Of a stretch of DNA of 64,000 nucleotides, positions 29,945 through 39,251 are shown in pieces. Under the pieces are notes generated by a model. That model did no database searches. It was not told the origin of the DNA and worked only from the letters and a program-made list of their open reading frames with translations. The position numbers and the translations under genes are program-made. The stretch comes from Roseburia hominis (GTDB lineage: Bacteria; Bacillota; Clostridia; Lachnospirales; Lachnospiraceae), in assembly GCA_040702975.1 (NCBI GenBank), contig CP159990.1, positions 2,356,001-2,420,000 of the forward strand, given 5' to 3'. Within the stretch, counting starts at the first letter, position 1. Each line of letters begins with the position of its first letter.

Positions 29945-31408
29945 ATGAATAAGAGTATAGAACGGTTCCTGGAAAAGGGAGTACGGGAGTTAGAAAGTAG
30001 TATAAGCCGCTTTTTTGAGCATCCAGAGGAACATGGGAAATTTGTGCAGGAAGTAAGAGATATCGTGCTTCGCCTTGGAATAGATATTGTGAAAGAAGCA
30101 TTTGAAGATATGGATATGATTCTTCGGGAGAGTGCGAAAAGAAGGCTCCGCTGGGAGATAGTCAAAAAGGATTCTACAGCATTGCTTACTACTTTAGGAA
30201 ATGTACGTTATTCTAAAACGTTGTATAGAAATAAAGAGACAGAAGAGAGCTGCTACCTGCTCGATCGGTTGATGGGAATGGAGCCTTATGCAAGAATGAC
30301 GGATGATGCAGAGGCGGCGATTTTGGAAGAAGCAGTAGAAACGACTTATCAGAAGGCTGGACATAATGCCTGCATATCAGAAGAATTTGTGTCCAAAAAA
30401 ACGTCGATGAATAAGGTGCATGAATTGGAATTTCCCGAGTTTAATCCGGCATTGGTACAAGAGAAAAGGGTGCTGCGTTACTTGTACATCGATGCCGATG
30501 AGGGGCATATACCGCTTCAATATATCAATAAAAAAGGTGACATAGTTGAAGACAGCAGGAATTATGTGGAACCCCGTCTTGTTTATGTTTATGAGGGTGT
30601 CGACCCAGACAGCAAAGGAAGCAGTATTTTGATCAATCCGAGATATTTTGGCGGGATTTATGAGGGAACACAGGATATAGAGTGCTTATGGAATGAGATA
30701 TATACATATATAGATGCGGTATATGATATTGAGCAAATAGAAAAAATTTATGTAAATTCGGATGCGGCACAGTGGATAAAAAATGGAATAGATTATTTGC
30801 CGAAGGCAGAACATGTTCTAGATGAATATCACTTGAAACAGTATTTGAAGCAGGCGGTCTACTGCGTAGAAGATGCCGATGATTATTATACGAATTTGTA
30901 TTTGGCCATTAAAGATGGAGATAAAAGAGAATTACGGACTCTGTTAAAAGAGATAAATAAAAGTGTATATGGGGCATCGGAGGTATTTGACGATAAGAAA
31001 GAACTGATGGAAAGGAGCCATGCTTTCCTGATCAATAATTTTGAAGCTGCACACAGGAGATTGGACGGGGGCGGTGGGATTGTCGGTTCATCAACAGAAC
31101 CGCATGTTAGCCATGTGTTTGCATACCGTATGTCCATGAAGCCGATGGCTTGGTCCAAAAAAGGTGTGGATAAAATGAGCAGGTTATTGATATATAATTA
31201 CAACCAGGGAGACATGTTAAGCCTGGTAAGGTATCAAAAACAAAAACCGAATAAAATGATAGTGATGCAGGAGGCTCTCTCGAGGTATGATATACAGCTT
31301 ATGGAAAAGGAAATCCGTAATAAAAACAGACATGCGGGTTATCTGGAAAAGTTTATGAAAGTTGAAGTGCCAAAATCGATTATGAAAGGAATTATATGGA
31401 ACTTCTAA
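29945..31408 (+). CDS. ISLre2-family transposase (UPF0236)
   Basis: 487 residues, full length for the family. TIR recognition-like N-terminus, then candidate acidic catalytic residues in YLYIDADEGHIPLQ, IYVNSDAAQWIKNG and GSSTEPHVSHVFAYRM; the VLDEYHLKQYL segment is characteristic. GGAGG precedes the ATG. The gene appears intact. I could not find clear terminal inverted repeats or target duplications around 29840-31450, so the ends of an insertion sequence are not marked; this may be an isolated transposase gene at the edge of the element. Confidence 0.88.
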   Translation: MNKSIERFLEKGVRELESSISRFFEHPEEHGKFVQEVRDIVLRLGIDIVKEAFEDMDMILRESAKRRLRWEIVKKDSTALLTTLGNVRYSKTLYRNKETEESCYLLDRLMGMEPYARMTDDAEAAILEEAVETTYQKAGHNACISEEFVSKKTSMNKVHELEFPEFNPALVQEKRVLRYLYIDADEGHIPLQYINKKGDIVEDSRNYVEPRLVYVYEGVDPDSKGSSILINPRYFGGIYEGTQDIECLWNEIYTYIDAVYDIEQIEKIYVNSDAAQWIKNGIDYLPKAEHVLDEYHLKQYLKQAVYCVEDADDYYTNLYLAIKDGDKRELRTLLKEINKSVYGASEVFDDKKELMERSHAFLINNFEAAHRRLDGGGGIVGSSTEPHVSHVFAYRMSMKPMAWSKKGVDKMSRLLIYNYNQGDMLSLVRYQKQKPNKMIVMQEALSRYDIQLMEKEIRNKNRHAGYLEKFMKVEVPKSIMKGIIWNF

Positions 31409-31419
31409 TGAACAGAAAA

Positions 31420-31442
31420 GCAGAGCAGGAAACCTGCTCTGC
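31420..31442 (+). terminator. Hairpin after the transposase
   Basis: GCAGAGCAGG, loop AAA, CCTGCTCTGC: a perfect 10-bp stem 12 bases after the transposase stop, followed by GGATTTTA. Probable terminator though the T-run is weak. Confidence 0.65.
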
Positions 31443-31784
31443 GGATTTTAAAGATAACCTTGAAAAAATTATTTGACAAGTTTTTAGATTCATCATATAA
31501 TTTAGTCAAGGTGTTGGAAATAGTTTTGCAGAACTAATTTCCAGCAATGACATTTACTCTGACCAGTAAATATCCTATTTGTAGTATAGAGTGAATTCGG
31601 GAAAAAGTCAATTCCTAAATTTATAAAATATGAAAGATGATTGGTTGGGAGTAGATGTAGAAAACATTTACTTCTTTTTTATTATGGTCTACTATTGAAA
31701 TTTAATATCATATCCGGGAAAAGTCAATTTTTTTTCTTCTATTTCCCTACAAACAATTTACCCCGTCCATTTTGTTTGACAGGG

Positions 31785-31813
31785 TTGACAGATTTGTGAA
31801 AACAGTATAAAAT
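31785..31813 (+). promoter_or_regulatory. Promoter of rny
   Basis: TTGACA (31785-31790), 17 bases, TAAAAT (31808-31813). Confidence 0.65.
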
Positions 31814-31860
31814 TGAAGTGTTGTAATTGTACAATGAAAATTTAATAAGGAGGTGCTCCT

Positions 31861-33414
31861 GTGCCGATAAGTATAACGATTGCTGCGGTTGTCATTACGC
31901 TGATTGTAGCAGTGCTGGTTACTTATAACGCAACGGTGTCCAAGCTGACGAATGATGCGAATTCGAAGATTGGGAATGCGGATGCAAAAGCCCGTGAGAT
32001 TATTGATGATGCATTAAAGACAGCGGAAACGAAGAAAAAGGAAGCTCTCTTGGAAGTAAAGGAAGAGTCGATCAAAACGAAGAACGAGCTTGAAAAAGAA
32101 ACAAAAGAGAGAAGAGCAGAGTTACAGCGTTATGAGAAGCGAGTCCTTTCCAAGGAAGAGGCCGTTGATAAGCGTTCGGACGCGTTGGGTCAGAGGGAAT
32201 CTGCCATTGTTGCCAAGGAAGATGCAATCAAGCAGCGCGAAGCAAAAGTCGAAGAACTTAGTAAACAAAGAGTACAGGAACTAGAGAGAATCTCAGGATT
32301 GACCTCCGAACAAGCAAAGGATTATCTGTTAAAAACTGTTGAAGAAGATGTGAAGCATGACACGGCAAGACTGGTCAAAGAACTTGAGAACCAGGCAAAG
32401 GAAGAGGCTGACAAGAAAGCAAAGGAATATGTTGTAACAGCGATTCAGAGATGTGCTGCTGATCATGTGGCTGAGACTACGATTTCCGTAGTACAGCTTC
32501 CCAGCGATGAGATGAAGGGAAGAATTATCGGACGTGAAGGTCGGAATATCCGGACATTGGAGACTTTGACCGGAGTGGAACTGATCATTGATGATACGCC
32601 GGAGGCGGTCGTATTATCCGGATTTGATCCGATTCGCAGGGAAGTGGCGAGAATTGCGCTGGAGCGTTTGATCATTGACGGAAGAATTCATCCGGCAAGG
32701 ATTGAAGAGATGGTAGAGAAAGCGCAGAAAGAAGTAGATACAATGATTCGTGAAGAGGGTGAAGCTGCCGCATTGGAAGTAGGTGTGCACGGTATTCATC
32801 CGGAACTGATCCGTCTCCTTGGACGGATGAAGTTCAGAACCAGTTATGGTCAGAACGCACTGAAGCATTCCATAGAGGTGGCTCAGCTTTCAGGACTTTT
32901 GGCCGGAGAGATTGGACTGGATGTCCGCATTGCAAAACGTGCCGGACTTTTACATGACATTGGTAAATCTATTGATCACGATGTAGAAGGTTCCCATATC
33001 CAGATAGGAGTGGATTTATGTAGAAAATACAAAGAATCCCCGACCGTCATTAATGCGGTGGAATCCCATCATGGTGATGTAGAACCGGAGACCCTGATTG
33101 CATGTGTGGTACAGGCTGCCGATACGATTTCTGCAGCAAGACCGGGTGCGAGAAGAGAGACTTTGGAGACATATACAAACAGATTAAAACAGTTAGAAGA
33201 GATTACAAACCAGTTCAAGGGTGTAGATAAATCTTTTGCTATTCAGGCAGGTAGAGAGATTCGCGTAATGGTAGTTCCAGAACAGGTATCTGATGACGAT
33301 ATGGTATTACTGGCGAGAGATATTTCAAAACAGATCGAATACGAATTGGAATATCCAGGTCAGATTAAAGTCAATGTAATTCGGGAATCCAGAGTTACAG
33401 ATTACGCAAAATAA
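31861..33414 (+). CDS. rny: Ribonuclease Y
   Basis: 517 residues, the usual length. Membrane-anchored endoribonuclease that starts mRNA decay. An N-terminal membrane helix (residues 3-22) is followed by a long coiled coil (about 30-200), a KH domain with [15 protein letters not shown] (about 220-280) and an HD domain with the metal site [12 protein letters not shown] (about 360-372) and VESHHGD. GTG start with GGAGGTGCTCCT directly upstream. First chromosomal gene after the mobile element; a terminator follows at 33422. Confidence 0.96.
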   Translation: MPISITIAAVVITLIVAVLVTYNATVSKLTNDANSKIGNADAKAREIIDDALKTAETKKKEALLEVKEESIKTKNELEKETKERRAELQRYEKRVLSKEEAVDKRSDALGQRESAIVAKEDAIKQREAKVEELSKQRVQELERISGLTSEQAKDYLLKTVEEDVKHDTARLVKELENQAKEEADKKAKEYVVTAIQRCAADHVAETTISVVQLPSDEMKGRIIGREGRNIRTLETLTGVELIIDDTPEAVVLSGFDPIRREVARIALERLIIDGRIHPARIEEMVEKAQKEVDTMIREEGEAAALEVGVHGIHPELIRLLGRMKFRTSYGQNALKHSIEVAQLSGLLAGEIGLDVRIAKRAGLLHDIGKSIDHDVEGSHIQIGVDLCRKYKESPTVINAVESHHGDVEPETLIACVVQAADTISAARPGARRETLETYTNRLKQLEEITNQFKGVDKSFAIQAGREIRVMVVPEQVSDDDMVLLARDISKQIEYELEYPGQIKVNVIRESRVTDYAK

Positions 33415-33421
33415 GAATGAG

Positions 33422-33464
33422 GAGTGCTGCAAGTTGATGAGAATCATTTGCAGCGCTCTTTTTT
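33422..33464 (+). terminator. Rho-independent terminator of rny
   Basis: GAGTGCTGCAA pairs with TTGCAGCGCTC (11 bp, one G-T pair), followed by TTTTTT. Confidence 0.85.
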
Positions 33465-33490
33465 GATAAAAGAGAAAGGAAATGAGTGCG

Positions 33491-34036
33491 ATGGAAAAAG
33501 AGATGAAGAGAGTGAAGCGAGTCCGTATGTATCAGGGGGCTATTGTAGACGTTTATCGGGATTATATGGAATTTTCCAACGGTAACACGGAAGAATGGGA
33601 TTACATCCATCATAAAGGGGCGGCTGCAGTAGTTCCGGTGATGGATGACGGGAGAATCCTGATGGTGCGCCAGTATCGGAACGCGCTTGAACGGTTCACA
33701 CTGGAACTTCCGGCAGGAGCACTGGATGCGGCGGGAGAGCCTGGAATAGAGTGTGCATCCAGGGAACTGGAAGAAGAGACCGGGTACCGGTCGGAGAATT
33801 TGGAATGGCTCATTACCTTGAGAACCACGGTGGCGTTCTGCAATGAGCGGATCGAGATATATACAGCGAAGAACCTGATTCCCTCCAAGCAGCATCTGGA
33901 CCCCAATGAATTTGTAAATATCGAGGCGTATACCGTTGAGGAACTAAAAGAGATGATCTTCACAGGCAAGATTGAGGATTCCAAGACAGTGGCCTCCATC
34001 ATGGCTTACGACGCCAGATATAATCGAAATGAATAG
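33491..34036 (+). CDS. Nudix hydrolase, ADP-ribose pyrophosphatase-like
   Basis: 181 residues. Cytoplasmic hydrolase of nucleoside diphosphate sugars such as ADP-ribose. VPVMDDGRILMVRQYRNALE precedes the Nudix box GALDAAGEPGIECASRELEE (then ETGY, about residues 77-101); the box is one residue longer than usual between its first Gly and Glu, while the REL-EEE-TGY core is intact. FTLELPAGALD is typical of ADPRase. ATG 33491 is ten bases after AGGA; ATG 33482 is the in-frame alternative but sits too close. Confidence 0.85.
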   Translation: MEKEMKRVKRVRMYQGAIVDVYRDYMEFSNGNTEEWDYIHHKGAAAVVPVMDDGRILMVRQYRNALERFTLELPAGALDAAGEPGIECASRELEEETGYRSENLEWLITLRTTVAFCNERIEIYTAKNLIPSKQHLDPNEFVNIEAYTVEELKEMIFTGKIEDSKTVASIMAYDARYNRNE

Positions 34037-34225
34037 AATCCTGCTAAGCAGCATTTTCGCCTGTGGCGGAGTGTTTTCTATTTCGTAGTCTGGTGCTTTC
34101 ATATCAAATAAAAAATGCTTTTGCATTTATCGCATAACAGAAAATCCCCGGCATATAATGAAGTATCCGGGCTTGCTGACCATAGAAATAAAAGAGCAGC
34201 ACTGCCAGAAGAAGGGGGATCGGTT

Positions 34226-34771
34226 GTGACGATACATCAGAGCAGGCATCATTTTGCAGGATTCTTTATGCTGGGATTTTTATGCGGTATTTTTTACACC
34301 AATTTTGTCGCTAAAAATTATGTTACAGTAACAGGAATTTTTCATGAGTATTTCCTGAGTCAATATACCCAGACGAAGATGGTATCCGAGGACTATTTAT
34401 GGTATCTCCTGAAATGCAGGCTCGTCCCATTTGCGGTGGTGGCGCTTTCTGCGCGGACCCGGCTGAAAAAACCGGTAGTCGTGTTATGCTTGCTCTGGAC
34501 AGGCTTTTCCTGCGGCATTTTGGCTGTGGGAGGGGTGCTGCGCATGGGAATTGCCGGTATTCTTCTGTGTGTGGCAGGAATGCTGCCGCAGTTCTTATTC
34601 TATATTCCGGGATATCTGATCATATTATGGTATCTTTACCAGTATCCGGATTCACATTGGAATGGAGAGAAGACGGTGTTTACCGCGGTGATGATGATGG
34701 CAGGGATCTTTACAGAGGCCTATATAAATCCGGCCGTGGTCCGGTTTTTTCTCGGATTTACCGGAAAATGA
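34226..34771 (+). CDS. spoIIM: Stage II sporulation protein M-like membrane protein
   Basis: 181 residues from GTG 34226, preceded by GAAGGGGG; an upstream in-frame ATG at 34115 lacks a site. Five or so hydrophobic segments (HFAGFFMLGFLCGIFYTNFV, RLVPFAVVALSA, VLCLLWTGFSCGILAVGG, GIAGILLCVAGMLPQF, TAVMMMAGIFTEAYINP) match the SpoIIM family, part of the SpoIIDMP engulfment machine of sporulating Firmicutes. Some family members in non-sporulating contexts are simply membrane proteins, so the role is probable, not certain. Confidence 0.72.
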   Translation: MTIHQSRHHFAGFFMLGFLCGIFYTNFVAKNYVTVTGIFHEYFLSQYTQTKMVSEDYLWYLLKCRLVPFAVVALSARTRLKKPVVVLCLLWTGFSCGILAVGGVLRMGIAGILLCVAGMLPQFLFYIPGYLIILWYLYQYPDSHWNGEKTVFTAVMMMAGIFTEAYINPAVVRFFLGFTGK

Positions 34772-34803
34772 TTGACAGGTCGGGGACAGATGGAATATAT
34801 TAG

Positions 34804-34939
34804 ACAAAAGGGAGTAGCTGGCGCCTTCGGGCGTTTGCGATGTCGTCAATACGATGGAGGAATCCATCCGTGTCGTGATGAAACAGCGAGACTTTTATTG
34901 TGTGCATGTCTGTACGTACACAGTAAGGGTCTCTTTTTT
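34804..34939 (+). ncRNA. yybP-ykoY manganese riboswitch with terminator
   Basis: The conserved elements are present in order: GGGAGTAGC (34810-34818), a TTCG-capped stem, GTCGTCAATACG (the metal-binding loop strand, about 34843-34853), a GATGGA-GGAA-TCCATC stem and GAAACAGC. AAAAG (34806-34810) can pair with CTTTT (34892-34896) to close the aptamer, sharing bases with a terminator whose arms GAGAC (34888-34892) and GTCTC (34929-34933) precede a T-run. Metal binding should therefore prevent termination and switch on the P-type ATPase that begins 239 bases further on. Confidence 0.88.
34888..34939 (+). terminator. Riboswitch-controlled intrinsic terminator
   Basis: Arms GAGAC and GTCTC with an inner TGTGT/ACACA stem and a run of Ts (34932-34939). 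Expression platform of the manganese riboswitch. Confidence 0.75.
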
Positions 34940-35178
34940 ATTTCATAAAAGTCGTTCTGTTTTGTGGTTGATACAAAGAAGTTGCAGGAGATTTTTCTCT
35001 CTTCTTTTTAGAAATGTGAAAGGAACGAAAAAACAGGGAATAAGAAAGAGATTCCTGTCGTATAACAAGAGATAAGATGTAAGGTTATGCATCGCGCTCT
35101 TTAAAGATTCAGGTACGAGGGTACGGCCATATCATGTGCGCGGATACAGGATATTATGCATAGTGGAAGGAGACAGGT

Positions 35179-37782
35179 ATGAAAGAATTCTATCAAATGA
35201 CGGCATCGGAGGCCATGCAGAAGGTAAATGGGGGAGTGGATCCCTTAAGCGAGCAGCAGATCCGGGAAAATCAGAAGCGCTATGGGGAGAATCGGCTGAC
35301 AGAGGAGGGGAAGAAGCCTGTTTGGCGGATTTTCCTGGAGCAGTATCAGGATTTTCTGGTGTTGATTCTGATTGCGGCGGCAGTGGTATCAGGCTTATTG
35401 GGGGAAATGGAGAGTGCAGTCGTGATTTTTGTCGTGATTACGGTAAATGCGATCCTGGGAACGGTACAGACGATAAAAGCAGAGCAGTCGCTTGACAGCC
35501 TGAAGGAGATGTCAGCGCCCCGCGCGAAGGTCTTTAGGGGTAAAGAAGTGGTCAAGATCCCGGCCCATCAGGTCACGGTGGGAGATGTGGTCATGCTGGA
35601 GGCCGGTGATCTTGTCCCGGCAGACGGAAGAATCCTAGAGTGCGCAAGTCTGAAAGCAGAGGAAAGCGCGCTTACGGGGGAAAGCCTTGGGGTGGAGAAA
35701 ACAGAAGAGAAGATTGAAACGGAAGTGCCACTGGCGGACCGGAGGAATATGGTATTTTCGGGCAGCTTCATTTCATACGGACGCGGTTCCTTTTTGGTCA
35801 CTGCGATCGGAATGGATACGGAAATTGGGAAAATCGCATCGATGCTCGCGCATACAGCAGAGAAAAAGACGCCGCTTCAGATCAGCCTGGATCGATTCGG
35901 GCGTATGTTATCGGTGTTGATCCTGCTCTTCTGTGCAGTCCTTTTTGGCATCAGCCTGGTAAGAGGAGAGTCCTGGGGCGAGGCGTTTCTGTTTGCGACA
36001 GCACTTGCCGTTGCGGCGATACCGGAGGCATTAAGCTCCATTGTGACCATCGTGCTTGCCTTCGGAACGCGGAAAATGGCAAAAGAACACGCGATCATAC
36101 GCAAATTGCAGGCAGTAGAAGGGCTGGGAAGTGTTTCGGTGATCTGTTCCGATAAGACCGGTACGCTGACCCAGAACAAAATGACGGTAGTAAGTTACTA
36201 TTTAGAAGGCCGGCAGGTTCCGGCAGATGAGATCACGATGGAGAATGCGGCGGAGAAGCAATTGTTTGTCCACAGTGTTCTGTGCAATGATGCAACCCAT
36301 GAAAACGGGCAGGAGATCGGAGATCCCACAGAAATCGCACTGCTTAACCTGGGAGAGCAAAAAGGGGAGAAAGTAAGAAATCTCCGCGACAGTTATCCGA
36401 GGCTTGCGGAGCTGCCCTTTGACAGCGAAAGAAAAATGATGTCCACGCTTCACGCTATAAAGGGGAAAACTGTGCTGCTCACCAAAGGCGCGGTAGACGT
36501 ACTCCTTGAGCGGACCACTTTTGTGCAGAAGGAAGGAGGAAGCTTTCCGGTCACAGAAGAGGACAGGGAGGAGATAAAGCGCCAGAATCAGCAGTATTCG
36601 CAGCAGGGACTGAGAGTCCTGGCTTTTGCTTATAAATGGAAGGACGACAAAGAACAGGGCGCTATTACGGCTGATGAGGAGCACTCGTTCGTGTTCCTCG
36701 GAATGATCGCGATGATGGACCCGCCGCGGAAAGAGTCCAGGCAGGCGGTGGAGGCGTGTATCCGCGCGGGAATGAAGCCGGTCATGATCACCGGAGATCA
36801 TAAAATAACGGCTGCCGCCATCGCGAAGCAGATCGGAATCCTGAAGGAGGAAACAGAAGTCTGTGAAGGCGCCGCGATAGAAAATATGAGTGAGGAAGAA
36901 TTGCAGGAATTTGTGGAGCATATTTCCGTGTACGCCAGGGTATCGCCGGAACATAAGATCCGTATTGTCCGCGCCTGGCAGCAAAAAGGGCATATCGTTG
37001 CCATGACAGGGGACGGCGTCAACGACGCCCCGGCGCTTAAGCAGGCCGATATTGGGATCGCTATGGGAATCACCGGAACGGAAACGGCGAAGCATGCGGC
37101 GTCGATGGTTCTGTCGGACGATAATTTTGCTACGATCATCAAAGCGGTGGAGCACGGGAGAAATGTGTATCAGAACATCAAACATGCGATCCGGTTCTTG
37201 CTTTCCGGGAATTTTGCCGGAATCCTTACTGTTCTGTATGCGTCCGTGGCCGGACTTTCGGTTCCATTTGCACCGGTCCACCTTTTGTTCATTAATCTTC
37301 TGACGGACAGTCTCCCGGCTATTGCACTGGGACTGGAACCACATGAGAACAGCGTGATGCAAAAGCCGCCCCGCCCGGCAGGCGAGGACATTTTGACCAG
37401 AAAAATGCTCCTCGGGATTGGCTTAGATGGACTTTGCATCGGCATTACGACCATAGCGTCATACTATATAGGACTTGGCAAGGGTCCGGCCGCCGCCAGC
37501 ACGATGGCCTTCGGAACGCTCTGCATTTCCCGGCTGCTGTATGGATTTCACTGCAAGTCGGAGCAGGCGGTCCTTTTTACAAAAAAGTTCTTAAATAACA
37601 AATATCTGAACGGAGCTTTTCTGATCGGGCTGGGGCTGATCACGACCGTGCTCACGCACCCGGCGTTTCGGAATGTACTGCAGGTGACGCCTCTCGGAAG
37701 TTTTGAACTGGCTATGGTGTACATTCTGCCTGCCTGCAATTTATTGTTCCTTGAGTTGGTCATGAAATGGATTCGCCGGTAA
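35179..37782 (+). CDS. Cation-transporting P-type ATPase, Ca2+/Mn2+ type (P2)
   Basis: 867 residues, full length. Membrane pump exporting a divalent cation. AGGAGACAGGT precedes ATG 35179. Motifs in order: cation N-domain, SALTGESLGVEK (TGES), membrane segment 4 with AAIPEALSS, ICSDKTGTLTQNKM (catalytic Asp in DKTGT), KGAVDVL, MITGDHKI, MTGDGVNDAPALKQADIGIA, and INLLTDSLPAIALG in segment 6. The Asn/Thr/Asp site II residues of segment 6 are kept, while the Glu expected in segment 5 (SERCA E771) is replaced (LSGNFAGI), as in single-ion pumps. The upstream yybP-ykoY riboswitch argues for manganese export. It overlaps the convergent flippase gene by 23 bases. Confidence 0.92.
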   Translation: MKEFYQMTASEAMQKVNGGVDPLSEQQIRENQKRYGENRLTEEGKKPVWRIFLEQYQDFLVLILIAAAVVSGLLGEMESAVVIFVVITVNAILGTVQTIKAEQSLDSLKEMSAPRAKVFRGKEVVKIPAHQVTVGDVVMLEAGDLVPADGRILECASLKAEESALTGESLGVEKTEEKIETEVPLADRRNMVFSGSFISYGRGSFLVTAIGMDTEIGKIASMLAHTAEKKTPLQISLDRFGRMLSVLILLFCAVLFGISLVRGESWGEAFLFATALAVAAIPEALSSIVTIVLAFGTRKMAKEHAIIRKLQAVEGLGSVSVICSDKTGTLTQNKMTVVSYYLEGRQVPADEITMENAAEKQLFVHSVLCNDATHENGQEIGDPTEIALLNLGEQKGEKVRNLRDSYPRLAELPFDSERKMMSTLHAIKGKTVLLTKGAVDVLLERTTFVQKEGGSFPVTEEDREEIKRQNQQYSQQGLRVLAFAYKWKDDKEQGAITADEEHSFVFLGMIAMMDPPRKESRQAVEACIRAGMKPVMITGDHKITAAAIAKQIGILKEETEVCEGAAIENMSEEELQEFVEHISVYARVSPEHKIRIVRAWQQKGHIVAMTGDGVNDAPALKQADIGIAMGITGTETAKHAASMVLSDDNFATIIKAVEHGRNVYQNIKHAIRFLLSGNFAGILTVLYASVAGLSVPFAPVHLLFINLLTDSLPAIALGLEPHENSVMQKPPRPAGEDILTRKMLLGIGLDGLCIGITTIASYYIGLGKGPAAASTMAFGTLCISRLLYGFHCKSEQAVLFTKKFLNNKYLNGAFLIGLGLITTVLTHPAFRNVLQVTPLGSFELAMVYILPACNLLFLELVMKWIRR

Positions 37783-39091
37783 ACAGGGCAGTATCATGCC
37801 TCATGACCAGTACAGCCAAAAGCGCGACGATACCCTGGCTTCCCAAAAGCCCCCAGAGGTAGCCAAGGATTCCGGCCCTGGGAATCAGAAGATAAATGCT
37901 TCCGATCCGCACGCCCAGCCCGATCATATTTATAAAAAAGGTGGTCGTTGTTTTCCCTAGCCCGTTCAGAATGCTGATAAGCGCTGTATTCGTATAGAGG
38001 AAGGGGCACATAAAGGCAAGGGTCATGATGAATTTTCCGGCATCGGCATTGTGAAAGATCACATTTCCAATAAAATTTCCTGTGAAAAAGAAGCAGGCCA
38101 TGCAGAAGGCCCCGAGCATCAGACAGGCAAAAGACACCCGCAGGGTCAGGCGTCTTAGCTCCTCTGTTTTTTTCCTGGTCTGAATCTCGGCCACTGCCGG
38201 AAGGAGCATGGTGGAAATCGAGTTAGTCAGCGCCGACGGAAACAGAATGCAGGGCAGGGCCATTCCGGTCAGGATACCGTAAATACTGAGTGCCTGAGAC
38301 ATAGGCATTCCATATACTGTAAGGCACAGCGGGATAGAGACGGCTTCCACGCTCTGCAGCAGATTTAAAAATACCCGGTTGGCGGTAAGAGGGGCAGACA
38401 GGCGCAAAAGCTCTGCGGCAGGCGCCAGATACTCTTTTGGGCGACACTTATGCATAAGAAGTGCCCGCCGCAGGGTGAAGGCAGAATAAAGGGAAGCAAT
38501 CATTTCCCCGCACACCAGTCCGAGAACGGCGATCGTGATATGCTGTTCCATCGAAGTATGTAATCCGATCCGGTAAAAAAACCACACGGAGAGGACCCGT
38601 GCGGCCTGCTCCAGAAGCTGGGAGAGGGCCGGAACCTTCGTCTGTTTGCGCCCAAGATAGTAGCCGCAGATCCCGCTGTGTATGGCGGCAAAGGGAAAGG
38701 ACCAGGACATGGCAATGAGAAGCACCTCGCATCTGGGCTCATTTAAAAAGCGCAAGGCGATGTCCTTTGCAAAATGCTGAATGAGAAGCGCCACGAAAAA
38801 GGAAAGCGTTGTAGTGAAAAGAAGGGCTGCTTTCAGGGAGCAGAGCGCCTCCTTTTCCCGTTTAAGCGCCGTGTTTTTTGCGACGATCCGGGAGAGAGCG
38901 ACCTGAATTCCGGCCGACGTTGCAGAAAAGCAGAGGGCATAGACCGGAAAAATAAGCTGGTACAGCCCCACCCCTTCCGCATGAAATATCCGGCTTAGGA
39001 AAATCCGGTAGAAAAATCCGATGAGGCGGGTGGCGATTCCGGCGGCGGTCAGAATGAAAGTTCCTTTGATCAGAGTTTGTTTTTGTGACAT
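37760..39091 (-). CDS. spoVB: SpoVB-like polysaccharide/lipid flippase (MOP superfamily)
   Basis: 443 residues with about 12-14 membrane segments. The start SQKQTLIKGTFILTAAGIAT and FFYRIFLSRIFHAEGVGLYQ, with CFSATSAGIQVALSRIVA, are typical of SpoVB/PssI-type proteins, which flip lipid-linked precursors and in sporulating bacteria act in spore cortex synthesis. It is transcribed against the P-type ATPase and their 3' ends overlap by 23 bases, with no terminator between. Other MOP members (MurJ, Wzx) are possible; the sequence start favours SpoVB. Confidence 0.85.
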   Translation of the reverse strand: MSQKQTLIKGTFILTAAGIATRLIGFFYRIFLSRIFHAEGVGLYQLIFPVYALCFSATSAGIQVALSRIVAKNTALKREKEALCSLKAALLFTTTLSFFVALLIQHFAKDIALRFLNEPRCEVLLIAMSWSFPFAAIHSGICGYYLGRKQTKVPALSQLLEQAARVLSVWFFYRIGLHTSMEQHITIAVLGLVCGEMIASLYSAFTLRRALLMHKCRPKEYLAPAAELLRLSAPLTANRVFLNLLQSVEAVSIPLCLTVYGMPMSQALSIYGILTGMALPCILFPSALTNSISTMLLPAVAEIQTRKKTEELRRLTLRVSFACLMLGAFCMACFFFTGNFIGNVIFHNADAGKFIMTLAFMCPFLYTNTALISILNGLGKTTTTFFINMIGLGVRIGSIYLLIPRAGILGYLWGLLGSQGIVALLAVLVMRHDTALFTGESIS

Positions 39092-39158
39092 AAGCCTCCT
39101 TTGGCGTGTCCTATGGCACTTTGTGATAGGTTTGCTATAACATATTCAAAAAAGGCAC

Positions 39159-39187
39159 TTGACAGAACTATATGCAAGTGATATTCT
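39159..39187 (+). promoter_or_regulatory. Promoter of the Rrf2/IscR operon
   Basis: TTGACA (39159-39164), 17 bases, TATTCT (39182-39187). Confidence 0.75.
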
Positions 39188-39199
39188 CATATTGATAAA

Positions 39200-39222
39200 A
39201 TTCCTAGTTGATTACTAGGAAT
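39200..39222. promoter_or_regulatory. Rrf2/IscR operator palindrome
   Basis: ATTCCTAGT, spacer TGATT, ACTAGGAAT: perfect 9-base arms 12 bases downstream of the -10 box. Spacing fits Rrf2-family dimers, so the regulator should repress its own operon. The same ATTCCTAGT arm occurs in the promoter of the rubredoxin-flavin reductase (47599-47607). Confidence 0.8.
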
Positions 39223-39251
39223 AAGACAGAGGAAACACCGGAGGTGAGGGC

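Larger units (their letters stand above)
31409..31860 (+). other. Junction region between mobile element and chromosome
   Basis: No gene seen. It holds the hairpin at 31420-31442, two copies of a GGGAAAA(A)GTCAATT motif (31599-31613 and 31716-31729) about 116 bases apart, a T-rich tract (31727-31742) and the rny promoter. If the element is integrated, its right end should lie here; the short repeats could be remnants of attachment or insertion events. Confidence 0.45.

Noticed and set aside
29831..31450. Terminal inverted repeats delimiting an ISLre2 insertion sequence
   Set aside because: I looked on both sides of the transposase but saw only a terminator-type hairpin at each side; no matching ends or target duplication.
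36202..37362. Long minus-strand frame of 386 codons inside the P-type ATPase gene
   Set aside because: Runs opposite to a complete and motif-rich ATPase; shadow of GC-rich codon use.
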